A stretch of DNA of 46,134 bases from Candidatus Roizmanbacteria bacterium GW2011_GWC1_37_12 (lineage in GTDB: Bacteria; Patescibacteriota; Microgenomatia; UBA1406; GWC2-37-13), in contig LBST01000009.1 in the NCBI GenBank assembly GCA_000991135.1, positions 1-46,134 of the forward strand, written 5' to 3'. Positions within the stretch are counted from its first letter, which is position 1. Each line of letters starts with the position of its first letter. The position numbers and the translations under genes are program-made. A model generated the notes under the pieces. That model was not told the origin of the DNA, made no database searches, and saw nothing but the letters and a program-made list of their open reading frames with translations. Below, one piece after another: positions 23,534 through 31,512 of this stretch.

Positions 23534-25216
23534 ATGAAATATTTATTTAGATTCTTCGTCGTTGCTTTGCTTCTCCTCGGAATGACGGTGAGGGTTGCTG
23601 CAGCGCCTAATAATATATATGGTATTCATCTCGCCCAGCCCCACCTTGAAGATCTAAAAGCGGCTTCGGACCTAGTCAATAGCAATGGCGGTAAATGGGG
23701 CTACGTCACCTTGGTGATTCAAGAGAATGATCGAGACAAAAACAAATGGCAAGGGATATTTGATTTGATGAGGGAATTACATTTGATTCCAATTGTCCGT
23801 TTAGCGACCTCTCCAGTTGGAGAAAATTGGCGACGGCCAGAGCCGGAAGACGTCAAAGATTGGGTAAGTTTTTTAGATTCTTTGAACTGGGTAGTAAAAG
23901 ACCGATACATTATTTTATTTAACGAGCCGAATCATGGGTCAGAGTGGGGAGGAGAGGTTGATGAAAAAAGCTATTCGAAAATTGCTTTTAGTTTTGCCAA
24001 AGCCTTAAAAGAGAAAAACCCAGACTATTTTGTTATGTTAGCTGGGTTTGACGCTTCGGCTCCGTCTTGGCCTCCGGGGCTGGAAGATGAAGAAACGTTT
24101 ATTAGAAAAATGTTGACAGATTCTGTCTCCAAAATTTTCGACTACATCGACGGTTGGTCTAGTCATTCTTATCCCAACCCCGCTTTTGCCGGGTCGCCTT
24201 GGGATTACGGACGCGGCACAGTGAGAACTTATGAATGGGAGCTAGAACTATTAAAGAGATTGGGAGTAAATAAAGAACTATCGGTATTTATTACGGAAAC
24301 TGGCTGGCAAAGACAACCTCGTAGGTTAAATGAGGCTGATGTTGCAGAAAATTTTAGGATTGCTTTTGAACAAGTGTGGTCTGGAGACAGTCGGGTTAGG
24401 GCGGTGACGGCGTTTGTTCTTGACTATCAGGGATCGCCTTTTTTGGAGTTTTCCTGGAAAACCCCCTCCGCTAAAGCTTCGGAGGGTCAAGAATTCTATC
24501 AACAGTATTATACTGTTCAGTCATTACCAAAAACAAAAGGCGAGCCAGAACAAGTGGAAAAAGGAGAAATTAACTTTGATTTACCAAAAGAACTAGTCGC
24601 CCAGTCAAAATATGATTTTAAAATTAATCTGAAAAACCAAGGGCAGGGGATTTGGGACAAAGAAGAGAATTATGAATTAAGAATCAAGAATCAAGAATCA
24701 AGCAATTTAAATTTCTTAGTTAGCAATTTAAAAGACATAAAACCATTTGAGGAAAAGACTGTTGATTTTAGTTTAAAAACTGTCGAAGAAAAAAACAAAG
24801 AAGAAATAAAATTTTTATTGACCAAAGATAATAAGGTCGTCATCGAATCAAAACTGTGGAAATATACAGTATTGCCTTTGCCTGATTTGAATATCGAAGT
24901 CAACTTTTGGCCATGGGGAAAAGGTAAAGGAGATGATTTTGAGGTTCAAGTATTTGACGTTGACGACAGATTGGTTTTTAAAAAGAAAGGAGTCAAGGTA
25001 GAGAATGGTCAGGGAATTATAAAGAGCATTCAAAATATCGCAATAGACGAGCTCTACCGAGTCGTCATTCTCCACCCCGGCCATCTTCCCCGCCAGACCT
25101 ATATCGTCTTCCAAACCAAGGACAATCTGGCCAAATTTAAATCAATGCTTCCATTTGACAAAAACTCCGACGGGAAATTGGATTTTAAGGACTTCCTGAA
25201 GTTATTTAGTTATTGA
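23534..25216 (+). CDS. Secreted clan-A glycoside hydrolase with dockerin-like C-terminus
   Basis: About 560 aa from ATG 23534. A signal peptide (MKYLFRFFVVALLLLG...VAAA) is followed by a TIM-barrel hydrolase: IYGIHLAQP, FNEPNHG with the acid/base Glu131, SSHSYPNP and FITETGW with the nucleophile Glu255, the two-glutamate pattern of clan GH-A (GH5/GH39-like). A CARDB/FN3-like beta region (about 330-460) precedes a C-terminal DKNSDGKLDFKDFLKLF calcium-loop sequence like a dockerin half. Inserts derived from repeats are present: TPSAKASEGQ (DNA 24464-24486) and ELRIKNQESSN (24669-24702). The sugar substrate cannot be named. Probably acts outside the cell on host or environmental polysaccharide. 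Confidence 0.8.
   Translation: MKYLFRFFVVALLLLGMTVRVAAAPNNIYGIHLAQPHLEDLKAASDLVNSNGGKWGYVTLVIQENDRDKNKWQGIFDLMRELHLIPIVRLATSPVGENWRRPEPEDVKDWVSFLDSLNWVVKDRYIILFNEPNHGSEWGGEVDEKSYSKIAFSFAKALKEKNPDYFVMLAGFDASAPSWPPGLEDEETFIRKMLTDSVSKIFDYIDGWSSHSYPNPAFAGSPWDYGRGTVRTYEWELELLKRLGVNKELSVFITETGWQRQPRRLNEADVAENFRIAFEQVWSGDSRVRAVTAFVLDYQGSPFLEFSWKTPSAKASEGQEFYQQYYTVQSLPKTKGEPEQVEKGEINFDLPKELVAQSKYDFKINLKNQGQGIWDKEENYELRIKNQESSNLNFLVSNLKDIKPFEEKTVDFSLKTVEEKNKEEIKFLLTKDNKVVIESKLWKYTVLPLPDLNIEVNFWPWGKGKGDDFEVQVFDVDDRLVFKKKGVKVENGQGIIKSIQNIAIDELYRVVILHPGHLPRQTYIVFQTKDNLAKFKSMLPFDKNSDGKLDFKDFLKLFSY
24464..24486. repeat. CCCTCCG...CGGAGGG palindrome in the hydrolase gene
   Basis: Seven-base arms CCCTCCG and CGGAGGG flank CTAAAGCTT. 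It is in frame and encodes PSAKASEG. A larger relative is in the M20 peptidase gene (31705-31763). Confidence 0.8.
24669..24702. repeat. AGAATCA word block in the hydrolase gene
   Basis: Three tandem copies of AGAATCA after GAATTATGAATTA; in frame, encodes NYELRIKNQESS. Confidence 0.7.
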
Positions 25217-25260
25217 CTAAACAATTTTTTGTAATATAATTCAATCATTTCATTATAATT
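25213..25260 (+). promoter_or_regulatory. Promoter region of the PRPP-synthase-like gene
   Basis: TTGACT (25213-25218), a 16-bp spacer and TATAAT (25235-25240) form a good promoter with a 20-nt leader. A second TATAAT (25254-25259) touches the ATG at 25261. Confidence 0.5.
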
Positions 25261-26613
25261 ATGCCTCGTGAACATCAATCTCCAAGAGTTAGTTATGATC
25301 GTTGGAAATCAAAAAACAGCATTATTCGTCAAAAAGATCTATATCAAAGAAGACTCCCGGTGTTAATACGAGACAGAATTACTTTTTGCAGATCGATTGA
25401 TTTTAAAAGAGACGCCCTAAGAAGAGAATGGAATGAAAAAAGACGTAAACTAACAAAAGAGGAAAGACAAAATTTTCAAATAGTAGTTATCAACTCACCG
25501 GGATTGAAAAACCCGACTCAAAGGCGTGAAGATGTCACATTATCCTTAATTGAAGATTTGGAGGCTACCCAGATAGGACCACATCCAGTTGCCACTGTTG
25601 AAGAATATAATTATTCCGGAAATGATCCAGACAGTAGATTAAGCATAAATAATATGGAGCCGGCATCGAGACTTTATATTGTTGCTTCATTAGTCACGGC
25701 GGAAGATTTCAGACGGGTAAATAGGGTTGTTTGGGATTATAAAAGGGCTTTCGGAAATAAAACATTAAGAGAGGTGGTTCTTGTCTCTACTCATTTCCCA
25801 GGCAGGGAGGATAAAAGCGGAAAAATTAATAAAGAAACTGGAAAGAAAACAAGTACAGGCCAGACAATTGCTGTTGATGCGGATCTGGCCGGTCTGACGG
25901 GGAGCATCGACAGGCATGCGAACATTGAATCTCATTCTGGCGCCATGTCTGGTTTTGCAGCAGATCACGGGGTTCCTTCAGTCTCATTATCTCCATACAA
26001 ACCGCTGTTAAGAGCCGTTGATGAAAGATCAAATTTTGAAATTACCGACCCGATATTAGTTGGACCGGATGAGGGTAGAAATTTTATCGTTGACCAAATT
26101 GCGACCGAACGGCGGCTTGACAGGGTTGATTTGGAAAAAGATAGGAGTCCCGAAACAATGCAGGATACATCTCTTGAAGTATCTGCAGAATTGCTTAAAA
26201 AGCTTCGAGGTAAAGATGCATTATTATATGATGATGAAGGCGCGACTTTAGGAACAATAAGAAATCATATTATAGAGAAACTGGTTCCAGCCGGAGTAAA
26301 AAGTATAACCATTTTACTAGCCCATGTTAGATTTACAAATGGATATTTTGATAAAAAAGATGGCAAGTGGTATCAAGGGTGGGAAGAGAATTTAAATGAA
26401 ATATTGGCTCTTTGTAATTATTTCAAAATTAGTTTTCAGATCTTTGTCACAAATTCGAGAGAACCGGTGGGCGATCTTGATTTATACAGACGAAAACATC
26501 CGAACGTGATTCATATTGTCGATATAAAAGATTATATTAAAGGATTACTATTAGACGATATAAATGATAAAGATATTTTTAGGAAAAGAAAAAAGGAAAT
26601 TATCATGCACTGA
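25261..26613 (+). CDS. Divergent ribose-phosphate pyrophosphokinase-like protein
   Basis: A 450-aa protein related to PRPP synthetase. LYDDEGATLGTI (about 325-336) fits the PRPP-binding loop pattern DDxxxTxGT, followed by the expected VPAGVKSITILLAHVRF strand. VVLVSTHFPGREDK occupies the place of the FGYARQDRK flag loop, and AVDADLAGL...IESHSGAMSGF the place of the LDLHS segment. A ~95-residue basic N-terminal extension is not found in ordinary Prs (about 310 aa). The canonical ATP and ribose-5-phosphate residues are not all obvious, so it may have a changed substrate. It is convergent with the HAD gene (3 bp apart). Confidence 0.6.
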   Translation: MPREHQSPRVSYDRWKSKNSIIRQKDLYQRRLPVLIRDRITFCRSIDFKRDALRREWNEKRRKLTKEERQNFQIVVINSPGLKNPTQRREDVTLSLIEDLEATQIGPHPVATVEEYNYSGNDPDSRLSINNMEPASRLYIVASLVTAEDFRRVNRVVWDYKRAFGNKTLREVVLVSTHFPGREDKSGKINKETGKKTSTGQTIAVDADLAGLTGSIDRHANIESHSGAMSGFAADHGVPSVSLSPYKPLLRAVDERSNFEITDPILVGPDEGRNFIVDQIATERRLDRVDLEKDRSPETMQDTSLEVSAELLKKLRGKDALLYDDEGATLGTIRNHIIEKLVPAGVKSITILLAHVRFTNGYFDKKDGKWYQGWEENLNEILALCNYFKISFQIFVTNSREPVGDLDLYRRKHPNVIHIVDIKDYIKGLLLDDINDKDIFRKRKKEIIMH

Positions 26614-26616
26614 TTT

Positions 26617-27588
26617 TTATCTCTTCTCAATTTTTCTTCCCGCAGTTCCCTCGAGTCTCGGTAATAACTCTTCAAAATGATTAATTGTAAAATCAGGATT
26701 AATATCTTTTATGTCAGCGGGAGATAGATTTCTAGTGTTTATAAGAATTTTTCTAATCGTGCTGATTCTTGGATATTCTCGACCTGCCTCAATGTCAGCA
26801 AGAGAATCTCCAATAATTGCCACAGGATTTGGGAAAACCGCCTCTTCAGGACCGAAATAATGTCGATGGACAGAATCTTGAACTTCTACTTTTTGTTTGG
26901 CAGGAAGCTTTGTTCCTGTTCTTCTTTCTTCTGCTTCAACGGCAACTTTTTGGAAAATCAGATCGGTTGCTAGTATTAACGACTCCGGGTCGGGTTTCGG
27001 TTTCTCAACCATGTCTCCGGAAACAACAACGTCGATAATATCATTACTTCTATCATCCCGGTCAATAAGGCCTAAATAGGCTAGAACCTCTTCTGCGTAT
27101 TGGATCGGCGCTTGAGTGATGATCCCTATCCGATATCCTTTTTCCCGTACTTTTTTGATTGTCTCGGCAGCGCCGGGAACTTCCTTTATTTTATCTTCTA
27201 TTGCGAAAAGTTTTGCCTGCTCCACCAACGAAAAAGTCCAATAATCCTTCATAATACCGATCATCTTTTCCAGTTTTTCAGGGTCAAGCAGTAGGTGGGA
27301 AAGATTTTTTCTATATTCAACTTCTTCCGGCGACAAATTTTCACCATATAGATTAATCGTTCGGTATAATAGACTAAGATTTTCAATAAGGTTTTTAATG
27401 AAATCGTGAGGACTAAGTCCGGTTGCAGGACGTAGTTCTTCGGATATACTGGTCAATCCATCGGTATTTTCTTTTTCCCAGCAAAATCCAAACACTTTCA
27501 GGATATCCGACCAGGCCTTAGCTTTCATTTCCTCTGAAAAGACAATAGTTTCGTCCAGATCAAATAGGAGTACTTTTGGAAGAATCAT
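26617..27588 (-). CDS. HAD-superfamily hydrolase
   Basis: A 323-aa haloacid dehalogenase-like phosphatase. All four motifs are present: I, LLFDLDETIVFSEE (nucleophile in DLDET); II, GIITQAP; III, the lysine of VEKPKPDP; IV, IIGDSLADIEAG. A helical cap lies between motifs I and II (about 20-150). The protein is longer than usual phosphoglycolate phosphatases (about 220). A TATAAT box lies 6 nt before the ATG, so it can be transcribed alone although it follows the aminotransferase gene by 35 bp. Substrate unknown. Confidence 0.88.
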   Translation of the reverse strand: MILPKVLLFDLDETIVFSEEMKAKAWSDILKVFGFCWEKENTDGLTSISEELRPATGLSPHDFIKNLIENLSLLYRTINLYGENLSPEEVEYRKNLSHLLLDPEKLEKMIGIMKDYWTFSLVEQAKLFAIEDKIKEVPGAAETIKKVREKGYRIGIITQAPIQYAEEVLAYLGLIDRDDRSNDIIDVVVSGDMVEKPKPDPESLILATDLIFQKVAVEAEERRTGTKLPAKQKVEVQDSVHRHYFGPEEAVFPNPVAIIGDSLADIEAGREYPRISTIRKILINTRNLSPADIKDINPDFTINHFEELLPRLEGTAGRKIEKR

Positions 27589-27600
27589 CCTTATATTATA
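27589..27600 (-). promoter_or_regulatory. -10 box of the HAD gene
   Basis: TATAAT at 27595-27600 on the minus strand, then ATAAGG and the ATG (27586-27588): spacing 6 nt. The AAGG could also serve as a weak ribosome site. Confidence 0.6.
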
Positions 27601-27623
27601 GGATATTTTTTCAGATTAGCAAG

Positions 27624-28793
27624 TTACTTCCTTATCTTCTCGCAGAACTTCTCCATCCTCTCAAGGCCGCGCTGGATGTTGGCCATGCCTGTCGTATAGC
27701 TTAAGCGGATGAATCGATCGTCTCCAAAGACAATCCCAGGAACAACTGCTACATAGGCCTCGTCCAACAGTTGCTGGGAAAAATCAAGAGAGCCTTTGAT
27801 TTCGTCGTTATAAAAATCAGCGATATTGGCAAAGACATAAAAAGTGCCGTCTGGCCGATTAGCATAAACACCCTTAATTCTGTTGGCCCGCTCGACCATA
27901 AAGTCGCGTTTTCTTCGATAGTCTTTGACTATTTTTGGTGTATCGTCCTGGGGTCCTTCAAGCGCCGCTATAGCAGCTCTTTGTGAGATTGAAGAGGTGT
28001 TGGAGGTCGAGTGGTCCTGGAGGCGGCGCGCCGCTGAAATTAATTCTTTGTCAGCGGCGGCATATCCTATCCTGAAACCAGTCATTGCGTAAGTGTTGGA
28101 GACGCCATTAATAACTATGGTTAGTTTTTTTATTTTTTCATTAATTGAGGCAATACTAATATGTTTTTTTTCATAGGTAAGAATCTCATATCCTTCATCG
28201 CTCAAAACCATGAGATTATTTTTAATACAGACGGAAGCGATTTGTTTTAGTTCTTTTTCGTCATAAACGACTCCAGATGGATTATTGGGCGAATTTAAAA
28301 TCAACAATTTAGTCTGTGGGGTAATTGATTTTTGGAGAGTTTGGGAGTCAATTCTAAAATTATTAGCTCTTAAAAAAACGCTTTTGCCGCCTACGATCGC
28401 GACTATTTCTTTATAAGAAGGCCAGTAGGGAACGGGGATGATGACCTCATCGCCGGGATTGACAAGAAACATGATTGTATTGAAAATGCTGTGGTTGGTG
28501 CCGTTGGAAACCAAAATATTTTCTATTTCATAGTCGAGCCAGTTGTCCCGCCTTAGCTTGGCGCAGATTGCACTTTTTAGTTCTTTTATCCCTGATGGAG
28601 TCGTATATTTTGTATATCCCTCGTCGATCGCCCGCTTAGCCGCTTCTTTTATATGAAAAGCCGTGTCAAACTCTGGTTCATCCGAACTTAGCGAAATTAT
28701 GTCAATCCCTTGTTTTTTCATCGCCCTGACTTTACTGTTTATAGAAGCTGAAAGAGAGAAACTTATTGACTTAACTCGTTGCGAAAGCTTCAT
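27624..28793 (-). CDS. Aspartate aminotransferase-like protein with catalytic Lys replaced by Asn
   Basis: A class I aminotransferase homologue of about 389 aa. I use the ATG at 28793, which leaves 7 bp to the gpm stop. Most fold-type I landmarks are kept: LNSPNNPSG (Asn171), VLSDEGYE (Asp199, Tyr202) and TGFRIGY (Arg241), plus FIRLSY near the end with the substrate arginine. But the PLP lysine, expected in GVSKTYAMTG, is Asn233 (GVSNTYAMTG; codon 28095-28097, AAC). The usual GEPDFDTP is also altered to DEPEFDTA. Without the lysine it should not form the internal aldimine, so it may be inactive, regulatory, or reflect a sequencing error. Confidence 0.88.
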   Translation of the reverse strand: MKLSQRVKSISFSLSASINSKVRAMKKQGIDIISLSSDEPEFDTAFHIKEAAKRAIDEGYTKYTTPSGIKELKSAICAKLRRDNWLDYEIENILVSNGTNHSIFNTIMFLVNPGDEVIIPVPYWPSYKEIVAIVGGKSVFLRANNFRIDSQTLQKSITPQTKLLILNSPNNPSGVVYDEKELKQIASVCIKNNLMVLSDEGYEILTYEKKHISIASINEKIKKLTIVINGVSNTYAMTGFRIGYAAADKELISAARRLQDHSTSNTSSISQRAAIAALEGPQDDTPKIVKDYRRKRDFMVERANRIKGVYANRPDGTFYVFANIADFYNDEIKGSLDFSQQLLDEAYVAVVPGIVFGDDRFIRLSYTTGMANIQRGLERMEKFCEKIRK

Positions 28794-28805
28794 AGGGATA
28801 TTATA
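28794..28805 (-). promoter_or_regulatory. -10 box of the aminotransferase-like gene
   Basis: TATAAT (28800-28805, minus strand) is followed by ATCCCT and ATG, spacing 6 nt. The box overlaps the gpm stop codon. Confidence 0.6.
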
Positions 28806-29472
28806 CACCCTTAGAAGATATTTGATTTTTAATACTTTCAATAACGTTTTTTACTTCTTCATCGCTTCCTAAATAATAGCGTTTGGTTGGTTTTAGATTT
28901 TCGTCGAATTCGTAGACAAGAGGAATGCAATATGGAACATTTAGGTTGACGATATCGGCGTCCGAAATATTATCCAAAAATTTGATGATGGCGCGGAGGG
29001 AATTGTGGTGGCCCGAGAGGATGACGGTTTTACCCTTTCTAATTTCTCCTAAAACCGCGTTTTGAAAATAGGGGACGGAGCGATTGTAGGTATCTTTTAA
29101 AGATTCGCCGTTTGGAGGCGCTACATCATAGCTTCTTCGCCACAGCTTGACCTTTTGTTCGCCGTATTTTTTGACGGCTTCGGCTTTATTCTGTCCCTGC
29201 AGGTCTCCGTAATTTCTTTCGTTCAAATGCCAGTCTTTGATAATCGGAATGTTTTCCTGGCCCAAGACCTTGAGGGCGATTTCAAGAGTTTTTATGCCCC
29301 TTTTTAAAACCGAGGTAAAACCAATGTCAAATTTATATCCTATTTCTTTCAGACGGAGGGCGTATTTTTTTGTCATCTCCTCGCCTTCTGGCGTTATATC
29401 AATATCTGTCCAGCCGGTGAAGCGATTGGACCACTCGGTGAGACCGTGACGGATTATTACGAGTTGATTCAT
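28801..29472 (-). CDS. gpmA: 2,3-bisphosphoglycerate-dependent phosphoglycerate mutase
   Basis: Interconverts 3- and 2-phosphoglycerate in lower glycolysis. The 223-aa form starts at the ATG at 29472 (MNQLVIIRHG), placing the phosphohistidine His9 correctly; the upstream TTG adds only three residues. RHGLTEWSNRFTGWTDIDIT, LNERNYGDLQGQNKAE and SGHHNSLRAIIKFLD are the diagnostic segments and the length is a little short of the usual 230-250. Enolase, the next enzyme of the pathway, is encoded 105 bp upstream on the same strand, with a word-repeat block in between. Confidence 0.95.
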   Translation of the reverse strand: MNQLVIIRHGLTEWSNRFTGWTDIDITPEGEEMTKKYALRLKEIGYKFDIGFTSVLKRGIKTLEIALKVLGQENIPIIKDWHLNERNYGDLQGQNKAEAVKKYGEQKVKLWRRSYDVAPPNGESLKDTYNRSVPYFQNAVLGEIRKGKTVILSGHHNSLRAIIKFLDNISDADIVNLNVPYCIPLVYEFDENLKPTKRYYLGSDEEVKNVIESIKNQISSKGV

Positions 29473-29577
29473 AATTTTCAATTTTCAGTTTTCAATTTTC
29501 ATTGAATTTTCAATGACTTAATTTTCAAACTTGAATCATTGGAACATTGTAATTTTATTGAAAATGGTAAATTGTAT
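29473..29577. repeat. CAATTTTCA-word block between gpm and eno
   Basis: The gap is made of AATTTTCA words on the left and their inverse complement (TTGAAAAT, ATTGAAAATGG) on the right. The same words fill 32836-32958 before and at the start of dprA and part of 8438-8460 in the PIG-V-like gene. Confidence 0.7.
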
Positions 29578-30813
29578 TTATAGTCCGTTTTCTATCTCTA
29601 TCAATCTATTATATTTCGCCAGTCTTTCGCTTCGGGAAATAGAGCCGGTTTTAATAAAGTCAACTCCTGCCCCGTAGGCTAGATCGGCTAAAAACGAGTC
29701 TTCAGTTTCGCCTGATCGATGAGATACAGCGGTTGCCCAACCGTATTCTTTCGCTAATTTTATAGCGTCAATCGTTTCTTTGACTGTCCCGATCTGATTA
29801 GGTTTAATTATTACTGCGTTGGCGGATTTTTTTTCATAGCCGGTTTTCATACGGTTAATATTTGTACAGAATAAATCATCGCCTATTAAAAGTGACGGGG
29901 CCTGTTGAAAAAATTTACTCCAATTTTCCCAGTCGTCCTCCTGAAAAACATCTTCAAAAGAATAGACCAAATATTTATCTTTAATTTCTAAATAGTATTG
30001 AATTAGTTCTTCACCGGTTATTTCTTTATTGTCTTTTTTAAGAATGTATTTGTTTTCAGAGAAAAATTCTGAAGCGGCTGCGTCGATTCCCAGTTTATAA
30101 TCTTTTTCGTTTCCATATCCGGTTTGTTTGGCTGACTCAATAATTAACTGAAAGGCTTCTTCGTTGGAATTTAAAGCTGGAGAAAACCCGCCTTCGTCAC
30201 CGACCAATATTGATAATTTTTTTTCTTTTAAATTTTTTTGGATCGAATGATAGATTTCCGACCCGATTCTAACCGAGTCGGTTGATTTGTTGGTTTGGGG
30301 GATAATGATGAATTCCTGGATGTCAAAGTTCCAATCGGCGTGTTTGCCGCCGTTGACGACATTAAACATCATTTTGGGCATGGAAGGTTTTACCACTTGG
30401 AAATAATATTCATTTATAAACTGCCAAATGGGTATTTTTTGAGAGAGGGCGGCGGCTTTAACTGCCGCCTGGGAGACTGATAAAATCGCATTGGCGCCGA
30501 GACGGGACTTATTTTCTGTTCCGTCCAAATCAATCATAAGGCGGTCAAGTTCGTCAAGGCGCTCAAGTGACAAGTTAACGAGTTTGGGTGCAATAATATC
30601 ATTGACGTTGTTGACGGCTTTTAGGACGCCTAGGCCATGATATCTCTTTGGGTCTTGGTCGCGGAGCTCGACCGCCTCGTGGGAGCCGGTTGAGGCGCCT
30701 GAAGGAACAGAAGATGAAGCAACGGTTCCGTCATCTAAAACAACAAAAGTTCTTAAAGTCGGATTGCCGCGCGAATCAAGAATTTCAATGGCTTTAATCT
30801 TATTAATCTTCAT
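29578..30813 (-). CDS. eno: Enolase
   Basis: Converts 2-phosphoglycerate to phosphoenolpyruvate. The 411-aa protein has the N-terminal AIEILDSRGNPT, the mobile loop SGASTGSHEAVELRD, and catalytic-domain motifs VGDEGGFSP, SFEDVFQEDDW, IGDDLFCTN, IKPNQIGT with the catalytic lysine, and SHRSGETED. Length is slightly below the usual 420-435 and the final helix is short. The start overlaps the rpe stop by 11 bp, so rpe and eno are co-transcribed. A TAGAAT box is also found 6 nt before its own ATG. Confidence 0.97.
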   Translation of the reverse strand: MKINKIKAIEILDSRGNPTLRTFVVLDDGTVASSSVPSGASTGSHEAVELRDQDPKRYHGLGVLKAVNNVNDIIAPKLVNLSLERLDELDRLMIDLDGTENKSRLGANAILSVSQAAVKAAALSQKIPIWQFINEYYFQVVKPSMPKMMFNVVNGGKHADWNFDIQEFIIIPQTNKSTDSVRIGSEIYHSIQKNLKEKKLSILVGDEGGFSPALNSNEEAFQLIIESAKQTGYGNEKDYKLGIDAAASEFFSENKYILKKDNKEITGEELIQYYLEIKDKYLVYSFEDVFQEDDWENWSKFFQQAPSLLIGDDLFCTNINRMKTGYEKKSANAVIIKPNQIGTVKETIDAIKLAKEYGWATAVSHRSGETEDSFLADLAYGAGVDFIKTGSISRSERLAKYNRLIEIENGL

Positions 30814-31495
30814 AGTTAAATTCTAACAAATAATCAACTCTTTTTTTTAATTGTTCGTCAGGACTCTTTGCCAAAAAACTTCCCGGACAGAGATAATCAG
30901 GTCTATATTTTAGAGAATTGATGTAGGGGAGAGTTTTATCATTGACAGCTCCGTCAAGAAAAATTTCCTTCCTATAACCTAACATCCTCAACTGTTCAAC
31001 TTTATTGAGTGTTTCGGGGATAAATGGCTTTCCTTGAGCGCCAGGGACAATTGACATGATTTGAATACAGGGTATAGCGCGTAGCCTGTAGCGTGTAGCC
31101 AAATCGCTTACTTGATCTTGAGGGTTGAGGACAAGACCTATATTAAATAGTGAATAGTGACTAGTGAGTAGTGAGTAGTTAGGAAAAAGATCGTAATGAA
31201 TAAAGACATTTTTAATATTAATAATATTTTTTATTTCTTCTAGTTTTTTTATTTCTGTTTCGTAATCTTTAACCATTAGGTGAAAGTCGAAAATAGTTTC
31301 TTTTAAATAGGATCTGTCCTTAGTAAGGACAGATCCTGTAAATGTTAAGAATTCATCAAGAGTTGCCGTCTTGTTGTCGACGTAAACGCCGTCGGCAAAA
31401 TCGATCTGAAAATATTTATAATAGGGCGAAAGTTTTTTTATGGTAGAAAAATAATCTTCAGCCTTATATTCAAGAATTGATGGGCAGATCTTCAT
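30803..31495 (-). CDS. rpe: Ribulose-phosphate 3-epimerase-like protein
   Basis: A 230-aa TIM-barrel protein of the Rpe family: ICPSILEY at the start, FDFHLMVKD with the catalytic metal-binding histidine region, IMSIVPGAQGKPF in place of the usual MSVNPGFGGQ, and FLDGAVND for the DGGI strand. The epimerase connects ribulose-5-phosphate with xylulose-5-phosphate; rpiB is also in the window. Divergence in the MSVNPGFGGQ loop makes substrate assignment less than certain. Three repeat-derived inserts are visible: GSVLTKDRSYLK (DNA 31309-31337), NYSLLTSHYSLFN (31147-31181) and TRYRLRAI (31073-31100). Confidence 0.85.
   Translation of the reverse strand: MKICPSILEYKAEDYFSTIKKLSPYYKYFQIDFADGVYVDNKTATLDEFLTFTGSVLTKDRSYLKETIFDFHLMVKDYETEIKKLEEIKNIINIKNVFIHYDLFPNYSLLTSHYSLFNIGLVLNPQDQVSDLATRYRLRAIPCIQIMSIVPGAQGKPFIPETLNKVEQLRMLGYRKEIFLDGAVNDKTLPYINSLKYRPDYLCPGSFLAKSPDEQLKKRVDYLLEFNYED
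31073..31100. repeat. GTAGC word block inside rpe
   Basis: Words TATAGCGC-GTAGCCTGTAGCGTGTAGCC encode ATRYRLRAI in frame. The same word family encodes AIRYTLHATR in rnhA (34411-34440) and HAIRYTLYP in the glycosyltransferase (39661-39692). Confidence 0.75.
31147..31181. repeat. AGTGA/AGTAG word block inside rpe
   Basis: Tandem words (TAGTGAATAGTGACTAGTGA and so on) encode NYSLLTSHYSLF in frame. Confidence 0.7.
31309..31337. repeat. 29-bp perfect palindrome inside rpe (GGACAG family)
   Basis: Arms AGGATCTGTCCTTA and TAAGGACAGATCCT (14 bp each, perfect) flank a single G. It is in frame and encodes GSVLTKDRSYL. Confidence 0.85.
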
Positions 31496-31512
31496 AGTAT
31501 AATTGTAGCATT
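31496..31512. promoter_or_regulatory. Overlapping divergent -10 boxes of rpe and the M20 peptidase
   Basis: Only 17 bp separate the two start codons. TACAAT on the minus strand (31502-31507) lies 6 nt before the rpe ATG; TATAAT on the plus strand (31498-31503) lies 9 nt before the peptidase ATG. The boxes overlap by 2 bp, so the polymerases should exclude each other. Confidence 0.6.
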
